This document shows, piece after piece, positions 1 to 8,096 of a stretch of DNA of 64,000 nt. Numbering within the stretch: the stretch's first letter is position 1; each line of letters begins with the position of its first letter. The stretch is from positions 558,001 to 622,000 of the forward strand of contig CAVOGX010000014.1 of the NCBI GenBank assembly GCA_963695505.1, given 5' to 3'. The translations under genes and the position numbers were made by a program. Source of the DNA: JACSRF01 sp963695505 (GTDB lineage Bacteria > Chloroflexota > Anaerolineae > Promineifilales > Promineifilaceae). Under the pieces are notes generated by a model. That model worked only from the letters and a program-made list of their open reading frames with translations. It did no database searches and was not told where the DNA came from.

Positions 1-508
1 GGGACGGGTATTGTTTGCGCTGCTCGTTGAGGGCGTTCAAGCGTAAAGCTAGTTCGTTTTGCTCTTTTTTAAGGCTGGCCTGTGACTTTTCCCATTTGGC
101 CGTGACTTCAGCCAACACGGACTCGGTTGAGACGCGCTCGCTTTCGGCTTCTTCCAGCATGATCATCGCTTCGAGGATTTCATCCTCCAACGTGGTACGG
201 CGACGGCCTAGGGCAGCGATTTCATTTTGCAGATCGGACAGTTCCTTGGGATTTTTGACGTCGCCAGAGTAGAGGCGCTGCTCGGAACGTTTGGCTTTAG
301 TGTTGACACCTTCAAGTTCCAGGGTGAGATCTTTGTGCTGAGTTTGCCAACGGCGTAGGTTGGTAACGGCCGTTTCCAACCTTGCCCGTGCCGCTATCAG
401 CTCCTGCGTCTCCTTTTGCGCCCGCAGAACATCCGCCAGACGCTGCCGTTTCTCCTGAAACTCCGAATCAATCTGCTGTAGCTGGTAAAGCAACTGTATT
501 TGGCTCAT
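1..508 (-). CDS. CT398/DUF164-type coiled-coil zinc-ribbon protein, N-terminal part (partial)
   Basis: An open frame on the minus strand starts at the ATG at 508 and runs off the left edge, giving about 169 residues. It opens MSQIQLLYQLQQID and is almost entirely charged heptad-rich helix (EKRQRLADVL, KAKRSEQRLYSG, NPKELSDLQNEI), the long antiparallel coiled coil typical of the C4-type zinc-ribbon (CT398-like) family. The cysteine ribbon itself should lie beyond the window. The KNPKEL(S/Q)DLQ(N/R)E motif is characteristic of this family. Members are cytoplasmic and their exact role in most bacteria is unknown. A GGGA sequence precedes the start. The gene is divergent from the FemX gene. Confidence 0.8.
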   Translation of the reverse strand, partial: MSQIQLLYQLQQIDSEFQEKRQRLADVLRAQKETQELIAARARLETAVTNLRRWQTQHKDLTLELEGVNTKAKRSEQRLYSGDVKNPKELSDLQNEIAALGRRRTTLEDEILEAMIMLEEAESERVSTESVLAEVTAKWEKSQASLKKEQNELALRLNALNEQRKQYPS

Positions 509-615
509 GGGCTGTTCCCTAAAATGGTAGTGGGCAAATTGTAGCACAAAATGAGTATCTTGAGCGAAGCGTGATGGGACCACGTATCAAAATGCGTCAT
601 AGTCCCATCCTCGGG

Positions 616-621
616 TATAAT
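616..621 (+). promoter_or_regulatory. -10 box almost on the start codon of the FemX-like gene
   Basis: A perfect TATAAT lies nine bases before the ATG at 631. Transcription from it would begin at about 628, giving a leaderless or nearly leaderless mRNA. No good -35 box is seen. Confidence 0.5.
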
Positions 622-630
622 CCCCCAGTT

Positions 631-1692
631 ATGTTTGATAAATGGTTTGAATTAGCAGAACAATCGTATACTGAAGCTGACGCCGAGTGGGACAGCTTTG
701 TGGAGGGGCATCCTTACGGCAGCCTGCTGCAAACAACCGCCTGGGCGCGGCTAAAAAACAATTTTGGCTGGTCATCGCAGCGGGTCTGGCTGCGCCAGGA
801 CGGCCAACTGCAGGCCGGGGCCCAGTTGTTGATCAAATCGGCGGCCTTCGGCCTGGCTCGCGTAGGCTACATACCCCATGGACCTTTAGTGGACTGGCAA
901 GACACGGAACAAGTAAAAGTGCTGTTCCATCAGCTAGATTTAGCCGCATACCAGCGGCGGGTAGGCTTCATCAAGTTGGAGCCGCTGCTGTGGCAGGACG
1001 AAGTTACAGCCGAAGTCTGGCCCACCATTTGCCAGGAGTACGATTTGCAAACTACTGCGGATACCATTCAGCCCCCGCGCACGATGCTGCTTGATTTACG
1101 GCCGTCCTCTGACGACATCCTGGCAGCCATGAAGCAAAAAACCCGCTACAACATTCGCCTGGCCGAACGCAAAGGCGTGACGGTACGAGAAGGGGCCAGG
1201 GAAGATTTATCAGCTTTCATTCGCCTGATGCACGCCACGGGCGAGCGGGACGGCTTCGGCATACACGCCCCGGAATATTACCGTCGCGCTTACGAGGTAT
1301 TTGCCCCCGATGACGTGGCTTTATTGATTGCTGAATATGAGAAACGGCCGTTATCCGCGGTCATGGTCTTCAAAAATGGGTCCCGGGCCGCTTACCTCTA
1401 TGGCGCTTCCAGCAACGAAGAGCGCAATCGCATGCCCAACTACGCCGCGCAGTGGTCGGCCATCCAATGGGCCAAAGCGCAGGGCTGCACCACTTACGAC
1501 CTGTGGGGCCTGCCTGACGCCTCCGAAGAAGAGCTAGAAGCGCAGTTCACCCAACGCAACGACGGGCTGTGGGGCGTTTACCGCTTTAAGCGTGGCTTTG
1601 GAGGCCAAATTCGGCGCACTGTGGGCGCTGCCGACCGCATTTATAACCGGCGCACCTACAACCTGTACCAGTGGAGAAGAAATCGGAACTAA
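631..1692 (+). CDS. FemA/FemX-family peptidoglycan bridge aminoacyltransferase
   Basis: The protein has about 353 residues and the two-lobed GNAT-like organisation of FemABX enzymes, which use aminoacyl-tRNA to add residues to the lipid II stem peptide at the cytoplasmic membrane. Family motifs include GSLLQTTAWARLK near the N-terminus, the central KQKTRYNIRLAERKG, and the C-terminal YLYGASSNEERNRMPNYAAQW and YDLWGLPD blocks. The ATG at 631 is preferred over an upstream GTG at 571: it matches the usual N-terminal length and sits just after a TATAAT. A frameshifted paralogue follows immediately, so the pair probably arose by tandem duplication. The residue transferred cannot be read from the sequence. 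Confidence 0.85.
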   Translation: MFDKWFELAEQSYTEADAEWDSFVEGHPYGSLLQTTAWARLKNNFGWSSQRVWLRQDGQLQAGAQLLIKSAAFGLARVGYIPHGPLVDWQDTEQVKVLFHQLDLAAYQRRVGFIKLEPLLWQDEVTAEVWPTICQEYDLQTTADTIQPPRTMLLDLRPSSDDILAAMKQKTRYNIRLAERKGVTVREGAREDLSAFIRLMHATGERDGFGIHAPEYYRRAYEVFAPDDVALLIAEYEKRPLSAVMVFKNGSRAAYLYGASSNEERNRMPNYAAQWSAIQWAKAQGCTTYDLWGLPDASEEELEAQFTQRNDGLWGVYRFKRGFGGQIRRTVGAADRIYNRRTYNLYQWRRNRN

Positions 1693-1697
1693 AATTG

Positions 1698-1763
1698 CCA
1701 ATGGTCAATAGTCAATTGCCAATAGCCAACGGTTGGTAATTGACCATTGACCATTGACCATTG
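1698..1763. repeat. Spacer hairpin with TGACCAT heptamer repeats
   Basis: The left arm (1698-1720) and right arm (1735-1757) are near-perfect inverted copies. The right arm continues as three tandem TGACCAT heptamers (1741-1761). The loop contains CCAACGGTTGG. This fills almost the whole spacer between the two FemX genes. Confidence 0.7.
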
Positions 1764-1772
1764 ATTATTTTT

Positions 1773-2859
1773 ATGCAATACCGTGCCTCAACCTTCAAAC
1801 GCGAAACCTCCCCATCTGCTTGGGAAAAAGCTTTAGGCCAGCTGCCTAACCCCCACCCGCTGCAAAGCTGGACCTGGGGCAGCTTCAAGTCCCGCTGGGG
1901 CTGGGAGGCGCAGCCCTCGCTAATGACCATTGCCGAAAGCAGTTGGGAACCTCTGGCGGCGGCTATGATTTTGAAACGCCGCCTGCCGCGCACGCCCTTT
2001 TCCATTCTATACGTACCGCGTGGCCCCATTCTGGACTACAATGATCGCCCACTGCGGCAGCAGGTGCTGGCCCAATTGGAGAAAATTGCGCGGCAGGAAC
2101 GAGCCATTTTTATCAAAATTGACCCGGAAGTCGTGAAAGCGTGGGGCGAAGAGGGGATACGGCCGTCTCCCGTGGGTGGCCGCCTTATCCAGGAACTCCA
2201 GCAGCGGGGTTGGCGCTTTTCCAACGAACAAATCCAATTCCGCAACACGGTGGAACTGCCCCTGGAAGACGGCGAAGAGGCGCTGCTGGCGGCTATGAAG
2301 TCCAAGACCCGCTACAACATTCGCCTGGCCGGGCGTAAAGACATCATTGTGCGCCAGGGTACGCCCGCTGACTTCCCGGTTATTGCTGCAAATGTATGCA
2401 GAAACGGCCGTGCGCGACGGTTTCACCATTCGCCCCTTGGATTACTATCTGGACATCTGGCACGCCTTCTATAAGGCAGGCATGGCCCAACCCCTTCTGG
2501 CCGAGTTTGAAGGCCAACCCATTGCCGCCGTGGTGCTGGTGCGCTACGGCCAGCGGGTCATTTACATGTATGGCGCGTCCACCGAGCTGGAAAGGCAGCG
2601 GATGCCCAATCACCTGCTGCAGTGGGAAGCTATCCGCTGGGCTAAAAGCAAAGAAGCCAGCGTATACGACTTTTGGGGCGCGCCTGACGAGTTTGTGGAG
2701 ACGGACCGTATGTGGGGCGTGTGGCGCTTCAAGCAAGGGTTCAATGGCCAGGTCGTGCGCCACATCGGCGCGTGGGATTACCCTGTGCGCCCCTTACTCT
2801 ATTGGGCATACACCGTTGCCCTACCCAAATACCTGGCCCACATCCGCGCCCAAACATAA
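1773..2859 (+). CDS. FemA/FemX-family aminoacyltransferase, second copy (frameshifted)
   Basis: Two overlapping frames together give one complete FemX-like protein of about 361 residues. The first carries HPLQSWTWGSFKSRWGW and KSKTRYNIRLAGRKD. The second resumes at LLQMYAETAVRDGF and continues through YMYGASTELERQRMPNHLLQW and YDFWGAPDEF. The switch is at about 2380-2395 (a +1 shift), with no obvious slippery sequence. The ATG at 1773 is chosen over an upstream TTG at 1761 that lies inside the repeat. A sequencing indel or a recent mutation would both explain the break, since both halves are well conserved relative to the copy at 631-1692. Confidence 0.75.
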
Positions 2860-2897
2860 CCATCCAACCAACTAACCAACCATCCATCCAACCAACA
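2860..2897. repeat. CCAACCAA/CCATCCAA word repeat
   Basis: This spacer is built almost wholly of CCAACCAA, CCATCCAA and CTAACCAA words. The same words recur, as inverted arms, in spacers near 38.0 kb and 50.1 kb. An AAGGAGA ribosome site follows directly. Confidence 0.6.
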
Positions 2898-2908
2898 AGG
2901 AGACCCCC

Positions 2909-3981
2909 ATGACCCGAACCATTGTCGTCCTCGAAGGCGACCAAACCGGACAAGAACTACTCGAAGAAGCACTGCGCGTGATCCAGCCTGAAATCATCGG
3001 CTTTCCACTTGAGTTTTTGCGCTTCGACCTCAGCCTGGAAAATCGCCGCAAAACCAACAACCAGGTCGTCCATGAAGCCGGGAAGGCCATACGCCAGCAC
3101 AAAGTCGGCCTTAAAGCGGCCACCATCACCCCTGAAACCAGGGTGACGTAGGCAGCCCAAACGCCATCCTGCGCGAAGCCATGGACGCCGAAGTAATCCT
3201 ACGCACCGGCCGCCGCATTCCCGGCGTGCGCCCTGTTGGCGGCATCTACGCCCCCATCAGCGTGGTGCGCATGGCCCGCGACGATGCCTACGGCGCCAAA
3301 GAGTGGCGCGAAGGCGAGGGGCTGGATGAAATGGCCTACCGCACCGAAAAAATTAGCCGCCGCGTTTGCCGTGCCGTAGCAACTTATGCCTTTCAGCACG
3401 CCCGACGCACCGGGGCCAAAGTCTTTGGTGGCCCCAAATTCACCGTCAGCCCCGTGTACGAAGGCATGTTCAAAGAAGAAATGGACGCCGCTGCCCAGCG
3501 CTATCCCGACGTGCGTTACGAACCGCAGCTTATTGACGCCACGCTGGCGCTGCTGCTCGCGACTAGCGGCGAACCGTTGGTCATCCCCAGCCTCAACCGG
3601 GATGGCGACCTGATATCCGACATGGTGCTGCAAATGTTTGGCTCCATTGCCGGGTCCGAATCTATGGTCATTTCTGTGGATGATGATGGAGTGATCGACT
3701 GCGTCATGGCCGAAGCACCCCACGGCACAGCCCCCACGCTGCAAGGGCTAAATCGCGCCAATCCGATGGCCATGATTTTGGCCGCGGCCGGGCTTTTTGG
3801 GCTGATGAAAGAGCCAGAATTAAAGCAGGCCAGCCGCGCCATTTACGAAGCCACTCTGGAAACAGTCTACGATGGCATCCGCACGGCCGACATTGGCGGC
3901 ACGGCCCAAACCGATGAATTCACCAACGAAGTTATTCGCCGGGTCAAGGCCAAGTTGGAGGTGTGGTCTACGTTGGGGTAG
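2909..3981 (+). CDS. Isocitrate/isopropylmalate dehydrogenase family protein (frameshifted)
   Basis: The gene encodes an NAD(P)-dependent beta-decarboxylating dehydrogenase of about 357 residues. The first 80 residues (LEGDQTGQELLEEAL) are in one frame. The rest (VGGIYAPISVVRMARDD, AKVFGGPKFTVSPVYEGMF and the metal-binding-type block NRDGDLISDMVLQMFGSIAG) are in another. The break is at about 3140-3150: CCAGGGTGACGTAGGC would read through as ITPETKGDVGSPN if one A were restored. The pathway (TCA cycle, leucine, or another 3-hydroxyacid) cannot be decided. An AAGGAGA site precedes the ATG at 2909. Confidence 0.75.
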
Positions 3982-3995
3982 CTTGTCGGCCTCTC

Positions 3996-4040
3996 AGCCG
4001 GTCAGCAATTCAGCGATTTAGGCTGATCCGCTAACCGGCT
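3996..4040. repeat. Inverted repeat between convergent genes
   Basis: AGCCGGT with following CAGC words is mirrored by GCTGATCC and AACCGGCT, enclosing the spacer between two convergent genes. It could work as a two-way terminator, although it has no T-tract. Confidence 0.45.
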
Positions 4041-5233
4041 CAGACCTGATCTGGAACTAGCGTCACCAGCACCATTTCGGGGGGAGCCAGGAAGCGCACG
4101 CGGGGGGCGCTCAACCCTTCCAGCCCCAGGCCACGACTGACGTACAGGTTGGTGCGCCCTTCATGGTAATGCCCCATGACGTACTGCCGCCCCAGTTGCG
4201 AACTGGTTAGCAGGGGGCCAATTATCGGCAGGCGCACCTGCCCACCATGGGTATGGCCGCACAGATACAGGTCAATGCCGTGTTCTACCGCTTCAGGCAT
4301 CAATTCCGGGGAATGGTAGAGCAAGATTTGGGGGGCGCCGTTGGGGGCGTCCGCGTACAGGTTGGCCAGGCGGGTGCGGTCAGTGGGCAGGTGGTGCGTG
4401 CAGTCCATTCCCAGCAGCACCACTTCTTGGCCCCCTCCCAGCTTCACCGTTTGCCAATCATGGCGCATCAGTGTGATGGGCAGCCCAGCAAAAATGGGCA
4501 CCACTTCTTCGCGCAAGTCCACAGTTATGCTGCCCAGGGTAGCGTAAATGCCGTATGGCGCGGCTAGTTTTTGCAGGAGCTGCCGCACCTGGCGATGGGT
4601 GGTGGCGTCTTTGTTATACGATAAGTTGACGTAGTCACCGGTAATGACAATAAAGTCGGGGCTGGCCTGCTGAGCAAGATGCAGCACGGCCGTTTCCCGT
4701 TTCGTCAGCCGTTCGATATGCAGATCGCTGATGTGCAAAAAGCGAATGGGGGTTGCTCCCGCCGGCAGCCGGTCCGTGTTAATAGTTAGCTCGCTCAGTC
4801 CTACGCGGAATGGTTCAATGAGAAAGCCCCACACGGCCGCTGCCGATGCGCCCAACTGCACTAAGACCAATAGGGCAAAACTCGGCCATCCCCCAGCCAG
4901 CCAGCCCACCGCAGCTAGCAGCAGAGTGACCGTGACACGAGGCAGGGCCAGCACCACAAACTGGGATTTCCATGGGCCAAAGGAAAGCCCGCGACGAGGC
5001 AGGCTGAGGAGTATGAGCATGTCTCCTGCCAGGCAAAGGGTGAGAACGGCCGTTACCCACCCCACCGGCACAACATTTCCCGCACTCAACCACCAAACAA
5101 TGCCAGACAGACCAACCCAAAACGGGATCATCAAAACCAGCAGCCACCAGGGCCAGCTATCAGGCACACTCATGAGCAGCATAGCCTTGTGCAGCCATCC
5201 CTCTTTCAAAATATCATCTGGTTCTTCCATCAT
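4040..5233 (-). CDS. Membrane-anchored calcineurin-like metallophosphoesterase
   Basis: The protein has 397 residues. The N-terminal ~150 residues hold about four hydrophobic segments (WPWWLLVLMIPFWVG and others). A metallophosphoesterase domain follows with the metal-ligand motifs LHISDLHIER (DxH), ITGDYV (GD), the histidine of YHSPELM and GHTHGGQV (GHxH). This resembles the YkuE/YaeI class, which acts on membrane lipids or lipid-linked substrates, probably at the membrane face. The true substrate is not known. It is convergent with the dehydrogenase gene, and the ~225 bases upstream to the Flp pilin hold no further gene. Confidence 0.85.
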   Translation of the reverse strand: MMEEPDDILKEGWLHKAMLLMSVPDSWPWWLLVLMIPFWVGLSGIVWWLSAGNVVPVGWVTAVLTLCLAGDMLILLSLPRRGLSFGPWKSQFVVLALPRVTVTLLLAAVGWLAGGWPSFALLVLVQLGASAAAVWGFLIEPFRVGLSELTINTDRLPAGATPIRFLHISDLHIERLTKRETAVLHLAQQASPDFIVITGDYVNLSYNKDATTHRQVRQLLQKLAAPYGIYATLGSITVDLREEVVPIFAGLPITLMRHDWQTVKLGGGQEVVLLGMDCTHHLPTDRTRLANLYADAPNGAPQILLYHSPELMPEAVEHGIDLYLCGHTHGGQVRLPIIGPLLTSSQLGRQYVMGHYHEGRTNLYVSRGLGLEGLSAPRVRFLAPPEMVLVTLVPDQV

Positions 5234-5458
5234 GAGCTCTTCATATCTTCAAAAGCAACAAATATTACATCCCTGATCATGCCTGGATTTGTGCGAGTTG
5301 TCCATATGTCAACTCCCTACAGCAAATTTGGCGCACACAAACCAGGCAGCAGTAGGAAATATGGGTCAGAGGTACGGAAGAACTATTGAAGTAATATACA
5401 TTAGAGGATTATGATACAGACAATATTATATTTTATATACAATTTATGGAGGTCTGAA

Positions 5459-5608
5459 ATGTTGTTTTTAAATCGTGAGCAAGGTCAAGGTTTGGTTGAG
5501 TACGCACTGGTTCTGGTTCTGGTAGCTGTTGTCATTATTGCGATTCTGACGCTGCTTGGCCCGCAGATTGGTAATGTGTTCAGCCGTATCACCAATGGCC
5601 TAGGCTAA
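5459..5608 (+). CDS. Flp/Fap-type pilin (type IVb, Tad system)
   Basis: This is a 49-residue pilin precursor. It has a short charged leader, a prepilin-type motif around QGQGLVEYAL with the conserved glutamate and tyrosine, and one hydrophobic helix (VLVLVAVVIIAILTLLG). The Flp family forms thin adhesive pili assembled by Tad proteins. The ATG at 5459 is chosen because a GGAGG site lies five bases upstream; an in-frame start at 5411 would add a non-pilin extension. No other Tad gene is in the window, so the assembly machinery must be elsewhere. A strong terminator follows at once, consistent with a free-standing highly transcribed gene. Confidence 0.9.
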   Translation: MLFLNREQGQGLVEYALVLVLVAVVIIAILTLLGPQIGNVFSRITNGLG

Positions 5609-5623
5609 ACATCGTAATTTAAT

Positions 5624-5664
5624 TAAGAAAAAAGCCCCGTCGCGCAAGTGGCGGGGCTTTTTTT
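5624..5664 (+). terminator. Rho-independent terminator of the pilin gene
   Basis: AAAAAAGCCCCG and CGGGGCTTTTTTT form a perfect stem around a 12-base loop, ending in a long T-run 15 bases after the pilin stop. Confidence 0.9.
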
Positions 5665-5674
5665 GTTGGGAAGG

Positions 5675-5703
5675 CTGACGGCCGTTTCCGAAACCGCTAT
5701 AAT
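5675..5703 (+). promoter_or_regulatory. Promoter of the PLP-enzyme operon, near-leaderless
   Basis: CTGACG (5675-5680), a 17-base gap and a perfect TATAAT (5698-5703). The ATG at 5714 is only ten bases past the -10 box, so the transcript should start at about the start codon. The -35 overlaps a copy of ACGGCCGT. Confidence 0.55.
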
Positions 5704-5713
5704 CCATGGGCAT

Positions 5714-6703
5714 ATGAGCAATCAAACCAAGCCCAACTACCCGCAGCGCGTTACGCTTGCCCAACTGCCCACCCCAATACAGCCTCTGCAACGGCTTAGC
5801 AAACACCTGGGCGGCCCAACTCTCTACATGAAGCGGGATGATCAAACCGGCCTGGCAACCGGTGGAAACAAAGCCCGCAAACTTGAATTTCTAATAGCCG
5901 AAGCGCTAGCCCAAGGCTGCGACCACCTTGTGACCACTGGGGCTGCCCAAAGCAACCACTGCCGCCAAACCGCCGCTGCCGCCGCCAGCTATGGCCTGGG
6001 CTGCACCTTAGTGCTCAAAGGTACAGCTCCCGCTTCTATTTCTGGCAATTTATTGCTCAACGAGCTGCTAGGCGCACACCTCTACTGGACGGGCGAGCAA
6101 GATAGTGCCCGTGTCATGGCCAATGTGTGCGCGGAACTGCGCACCATGGGCCGTTCACCCTACCAAATTCCTCTGGGTGGTTCAAATGTGGTGGGCGCCA
6201 CCGGTTATGTCCTCGCCATGGAAGAACTGCTAGACCAGCTCGCCGCAGCCAATATCAACATTGATTTCATCATCACGGCCAGCGGCAGCGGGGGAACGCA
6301 GGCAGGTATGGTTTTAGGCGCAAAAATCTATGGTTTCCGCAGCCAAATTTTGGGCATCAGCGTTTCGCAAGAGGCAAACGCCCTACAAACCCAGGTGGCA
6401 GCTTTGGCCACAGCTACAGCAACGCACCTTGGATTGGGCACTCCATCCCTTTCGGGCGAGGTGAACGTCAACGACGATTATTTGGGTGAAGGGTACGGAA
6501 AAGTCAGTGAAATAGAACGCGAGGCTATTCGCATGGTTGCTCAATTAGAGGGGATTTTACTCGATCCTGTGTACACAGGTCGTGCAATGGGCGCACTAAT
6601 CGATTTAATTCGCTGGGGAGCATTCACTAGAGGCCAATCTGTGTTGTTCTGGCACACAGGGGGAACTGCTGCCCTTTCTGCTTTCGCCGACTATTTACGC
6701 TAA
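5714..6703 (+). CDS. PLP-dependent D-cysteine desulfhydrase / ACC deaminase family protein
   Basis: This is a fold-type II PLP enzyme of about 329 residues. The PLP lysine lies in TGGNKARKLEFL. Other family blocks are TTGAAQSNHCRQTAAAAA, the phosphate-binding-type ASGSGGTQAGMVLG and the C-terminal LDPVYTGRAMGALI. Family members cleave D-cysteine to pyruvate, sulfide and ammonia, or open 1-aminocyclopropane-1-carboxylate; sequence alone does not separate them. The ATG at 5714 is chosen because it begins MSNQTKPNYPQR just after a TATAAT; the longer frame would run into the preceding terminator. The next gene follows after ten bases, probably as an operon. Confidence 0.85.
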   Translation: MSNQTKPNYPQRVTLAQLPTPIQPLQRLSKHLGGPTLYMKRDDQTGLATGGNKARKLEFLIAEALAQGCDHLVTTGAAQSNHCRQTAAAAASYGLGCTLVLKGTAPASISGNLLLNELLGAHLYWTGEQDSARVMANVCAELRTMGRSPYQIPLGGSNVVGATGYVLAMEELLDQLAAANINIDFIITASGSGGTQAGMVLGAKIYGFRSQILGISVSQEANALQTQVAALATATATHLGLGTPSLSGEVNVNDDYLGEGYGKVSEIEREAIRMVAQLEGILLDPVYTGRAMGALIDLIRWGAFTRGQSVLFWHTGGTAALSAFADYLR

Positions 6704-6713
6704 GGTAAATGCC

Positions 6714-7490
6714 ATGAAAGTTGTCATAGCTGGAGAAATACCTTTTTTAGAGGAAGTTGGACAACTATGCGTCACCGCTGGCCATGACACGGCCATGTAC
6801 CTGGTGGAAGATTTTCTGAGTGCGCAAGATAGTGGCTATTTGCTGGAAAATTTAGGGGAGGTGGCTGTGGCCATCGAGCTGCACAATGAATCTGCGGCCA
6901 CAAAACATGCACTCCTGCTGGCTTTAAGCGGTGCGTTAAATCCTGAAGCGTTGATTTTAACCTCTTCCCTCAACGCCAGCGCCACCCAGGCTGCATCCTG
7001 GGTGAACAATCCAAGCCGTGTTGTCGGGTTTGGCATTGTGCCTCCTCTGGGAAAGCAGGGAATAACAGGTGACTTGGTAGAATTGGCGCGGGCTATGCAA
7101 ACAGAAGACTCTTATTTACAACAGGCACAGGCTTTTTGGCAAGGTTTGGGACTAGAAACGGCCGTTGTTGCTGATGGTCCCGGTCTGGTCCGCGCGCGCA
7201 CCATATGCTGCATTATCAACGAAGCAGCCAGCGCTCTTATGGAAGGCGTTGCCTCCGCCAGTGACATTGACAAAGCCATGCAGCTTGGCACCAATTATCC
7301 TTTCGGCCCGTTAGCCTGGGCAGACCAAATTGGTCTAGATACCGTTTTGGGTGTCATGACCGGCCTATTTGAGGAATGGGGAGAGGATCGCTATCGCCCT
7401 TCTCCCATGCTCAAACGCCTGGTAATGGCCGGAAAACTTGGGCAAAAAACAGGCGCCGGGTTCTACCATTACGAATCGCCATCCTCATGA
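6714..7490 (+). CDS. 3-hydroxyacyl-CoA dehydrogenase-like protein lacking the NAD motif
   Basis: The protein has 258 residues. The C-terminal half matches the 3-hydroxyacyl-CoA dehydrogenase C-terminal domain: INEAASALMEGVAS, DIDKAMQLGTNYPFGPLAWAD, GLDTVLGVM and GQKTGAGFYHY. The N-terminal half is the right size for a Rossmann domain, but the usual GxGxMGxGIA loop is replaced by VVIAGEIPFLEEVG and most catalytic context is lost. It may therefore be a non-catalytic or altered paralogue. The true 3-hydroxybutyryl-CoA dehydrogenase at 18.9-19.8 kb keeps the motif. Its stop overlaps the start of the next gene (ATGA), indicating translational coupling. Confidence 0.75.
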   Translation: MKVVIAGEIPFLEEVGQLCVTAGHDTAMYLVEDFLSAQDSGYLLENLGEVAVAIELHNESAATKHALLLALSGALNPEALILTSSLNASATQAASWVNNPSRVVGFGIVPPLGKQGITGDLVELARAMQTEDSYLQQAQAFWQGLGLETAVVADGPGLVRARTICCIINEAASALMEGVASASDIDKAMQLGTNYPFGPLAWADQIGLDTVLGVMTGLFEEWGEDRYRPSPMLKRLVMAGKLGQKTGAGFYHYESPSS

Positions 7491-7735
7491 GCATCAAATA
7501 TTGCCATATTTGCAACCAGGAATCGTTTTCCCAGAAACGGCCGAATCCCGAAGCCCTTGCTGCCGGGGAAATCTGTCCCATCTGCTACCAACCTACCTGC
7601 CGCCGCCACCTGACGACCGTCCGCTGGCGTTGGCGCGAAACGGGCGAACCTGATTCGGGACTCATTTGCCGCGAATGCCAGCGCAGCTACGCTCACCGCA
7701 GTTGGGACGTACACAACCGGGATTGGATCACCTAG
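7487..7735 (+). CDS. Small zinc-binding protein
   Basis: An 82-residue protein starting at the ATG that overlaps the stop of the previous gene by four bases. It has three CxxC pairs, in CHICNQ, CPICYQ and CRECQ, plus a CRRH, enough for two zinc sites. The pattern suggests a treble-clef or ribbon fold, but no named family is recognised. The coupling places it in the operon with the PLP enzyme and the dehydrogenase-like protein. It is convergent with the selenoprotein gene, 42 bases away. Confidence 0.7.
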   Translation: MSIKYCHICNQESFSQKRPNPEALAAGEICPICYQPTCRRHLTTVRWRWRETGEPDSGLICRECQRSYAHRSWDVHNRDWIT

Positions 7736-7777
7736 ATTTTATGCAGTTTTTTCTCGACAAGGGTGAGTTTTCACCCA

Positions 7778-8050
7778 TTATTGTGGGTAAACAGGCACAT
7801 CTGGCCCCACCAGGTTTTGAAACAAAGACAGAACTTCTCCTGGTTCAGCGTGGCGGCCTTGCTGCTTTTTCGAGAACAAAACTTTCCCGTTAACCTCCAC
7901 TTCAAAAGCACCTTTGCTGCCTGTGATGAAAGTCAGCTCTTTAATTACATGCTGGTAATGGGACAAAACGTCATCCGCCACACGGACGGCTCGTTCACGA
8001 TAGTTTCAAGGCACGCAATATTCAATTGATATGACAAAATTCTTATCCAT
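7778..8050 (-). CDS. SelW-like (Rdx/SelWTH family) selenoprotein with in-frame UGA
   Basis: Read from the ATG at 8050 (GGAGA site six bases upstream), the frame gives 90 residues if the UGA at 8008-8006 is read as selenocysteine: MDKNFVISIEYCVPU, then NYRERA. It ends in TAA at 7778. The CxxU motif follows a first beta strand, exactly where SelW/SelT/SelH-type thioredoxin-like proteins have CxxU or CxxC. Downstream, ITGSKGAFEVEVNGKV and LFSKK match the family's G-FEV-NG-L-FSKK block. A SECIS-like hairpin follows the UGA, and tRNA-Sec is encoded at 63.2 kb. It lies 46 bases downstream of the GDPD gene, probably in the same transcript. Its role is presumably redox. A conventional gene call would miss it or start at 7981. 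Confidence 0.85.
7972..8005 (-). promoter_or_regulatory. Candidate bacterial SECIS element
   Basis: Seventeen bases after the UGA, CGUCCG (7988-7983) pairs with CGGAUG (7977-7972) in six consecutive pairs around the loop UGUGG. Below an internal loop, AACG pairs with CGUU. The apical loop starts 23 bases after the UGA and has a G in its first two positions, as described for bacterial SECIS elements. Confidence 0.65.
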
Positions 8051-8096
8051 AATGTTTCTCCAATGTAATTTACGGGGTTTGGGCCATTAAAAAAGC

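Noticed and set aside
7763..8029. 88-codon plus-strand frame over the selenoprotein
   Set aside because: Antisense shadow; the minus strand carries the SelW motifs and a ribosome site.
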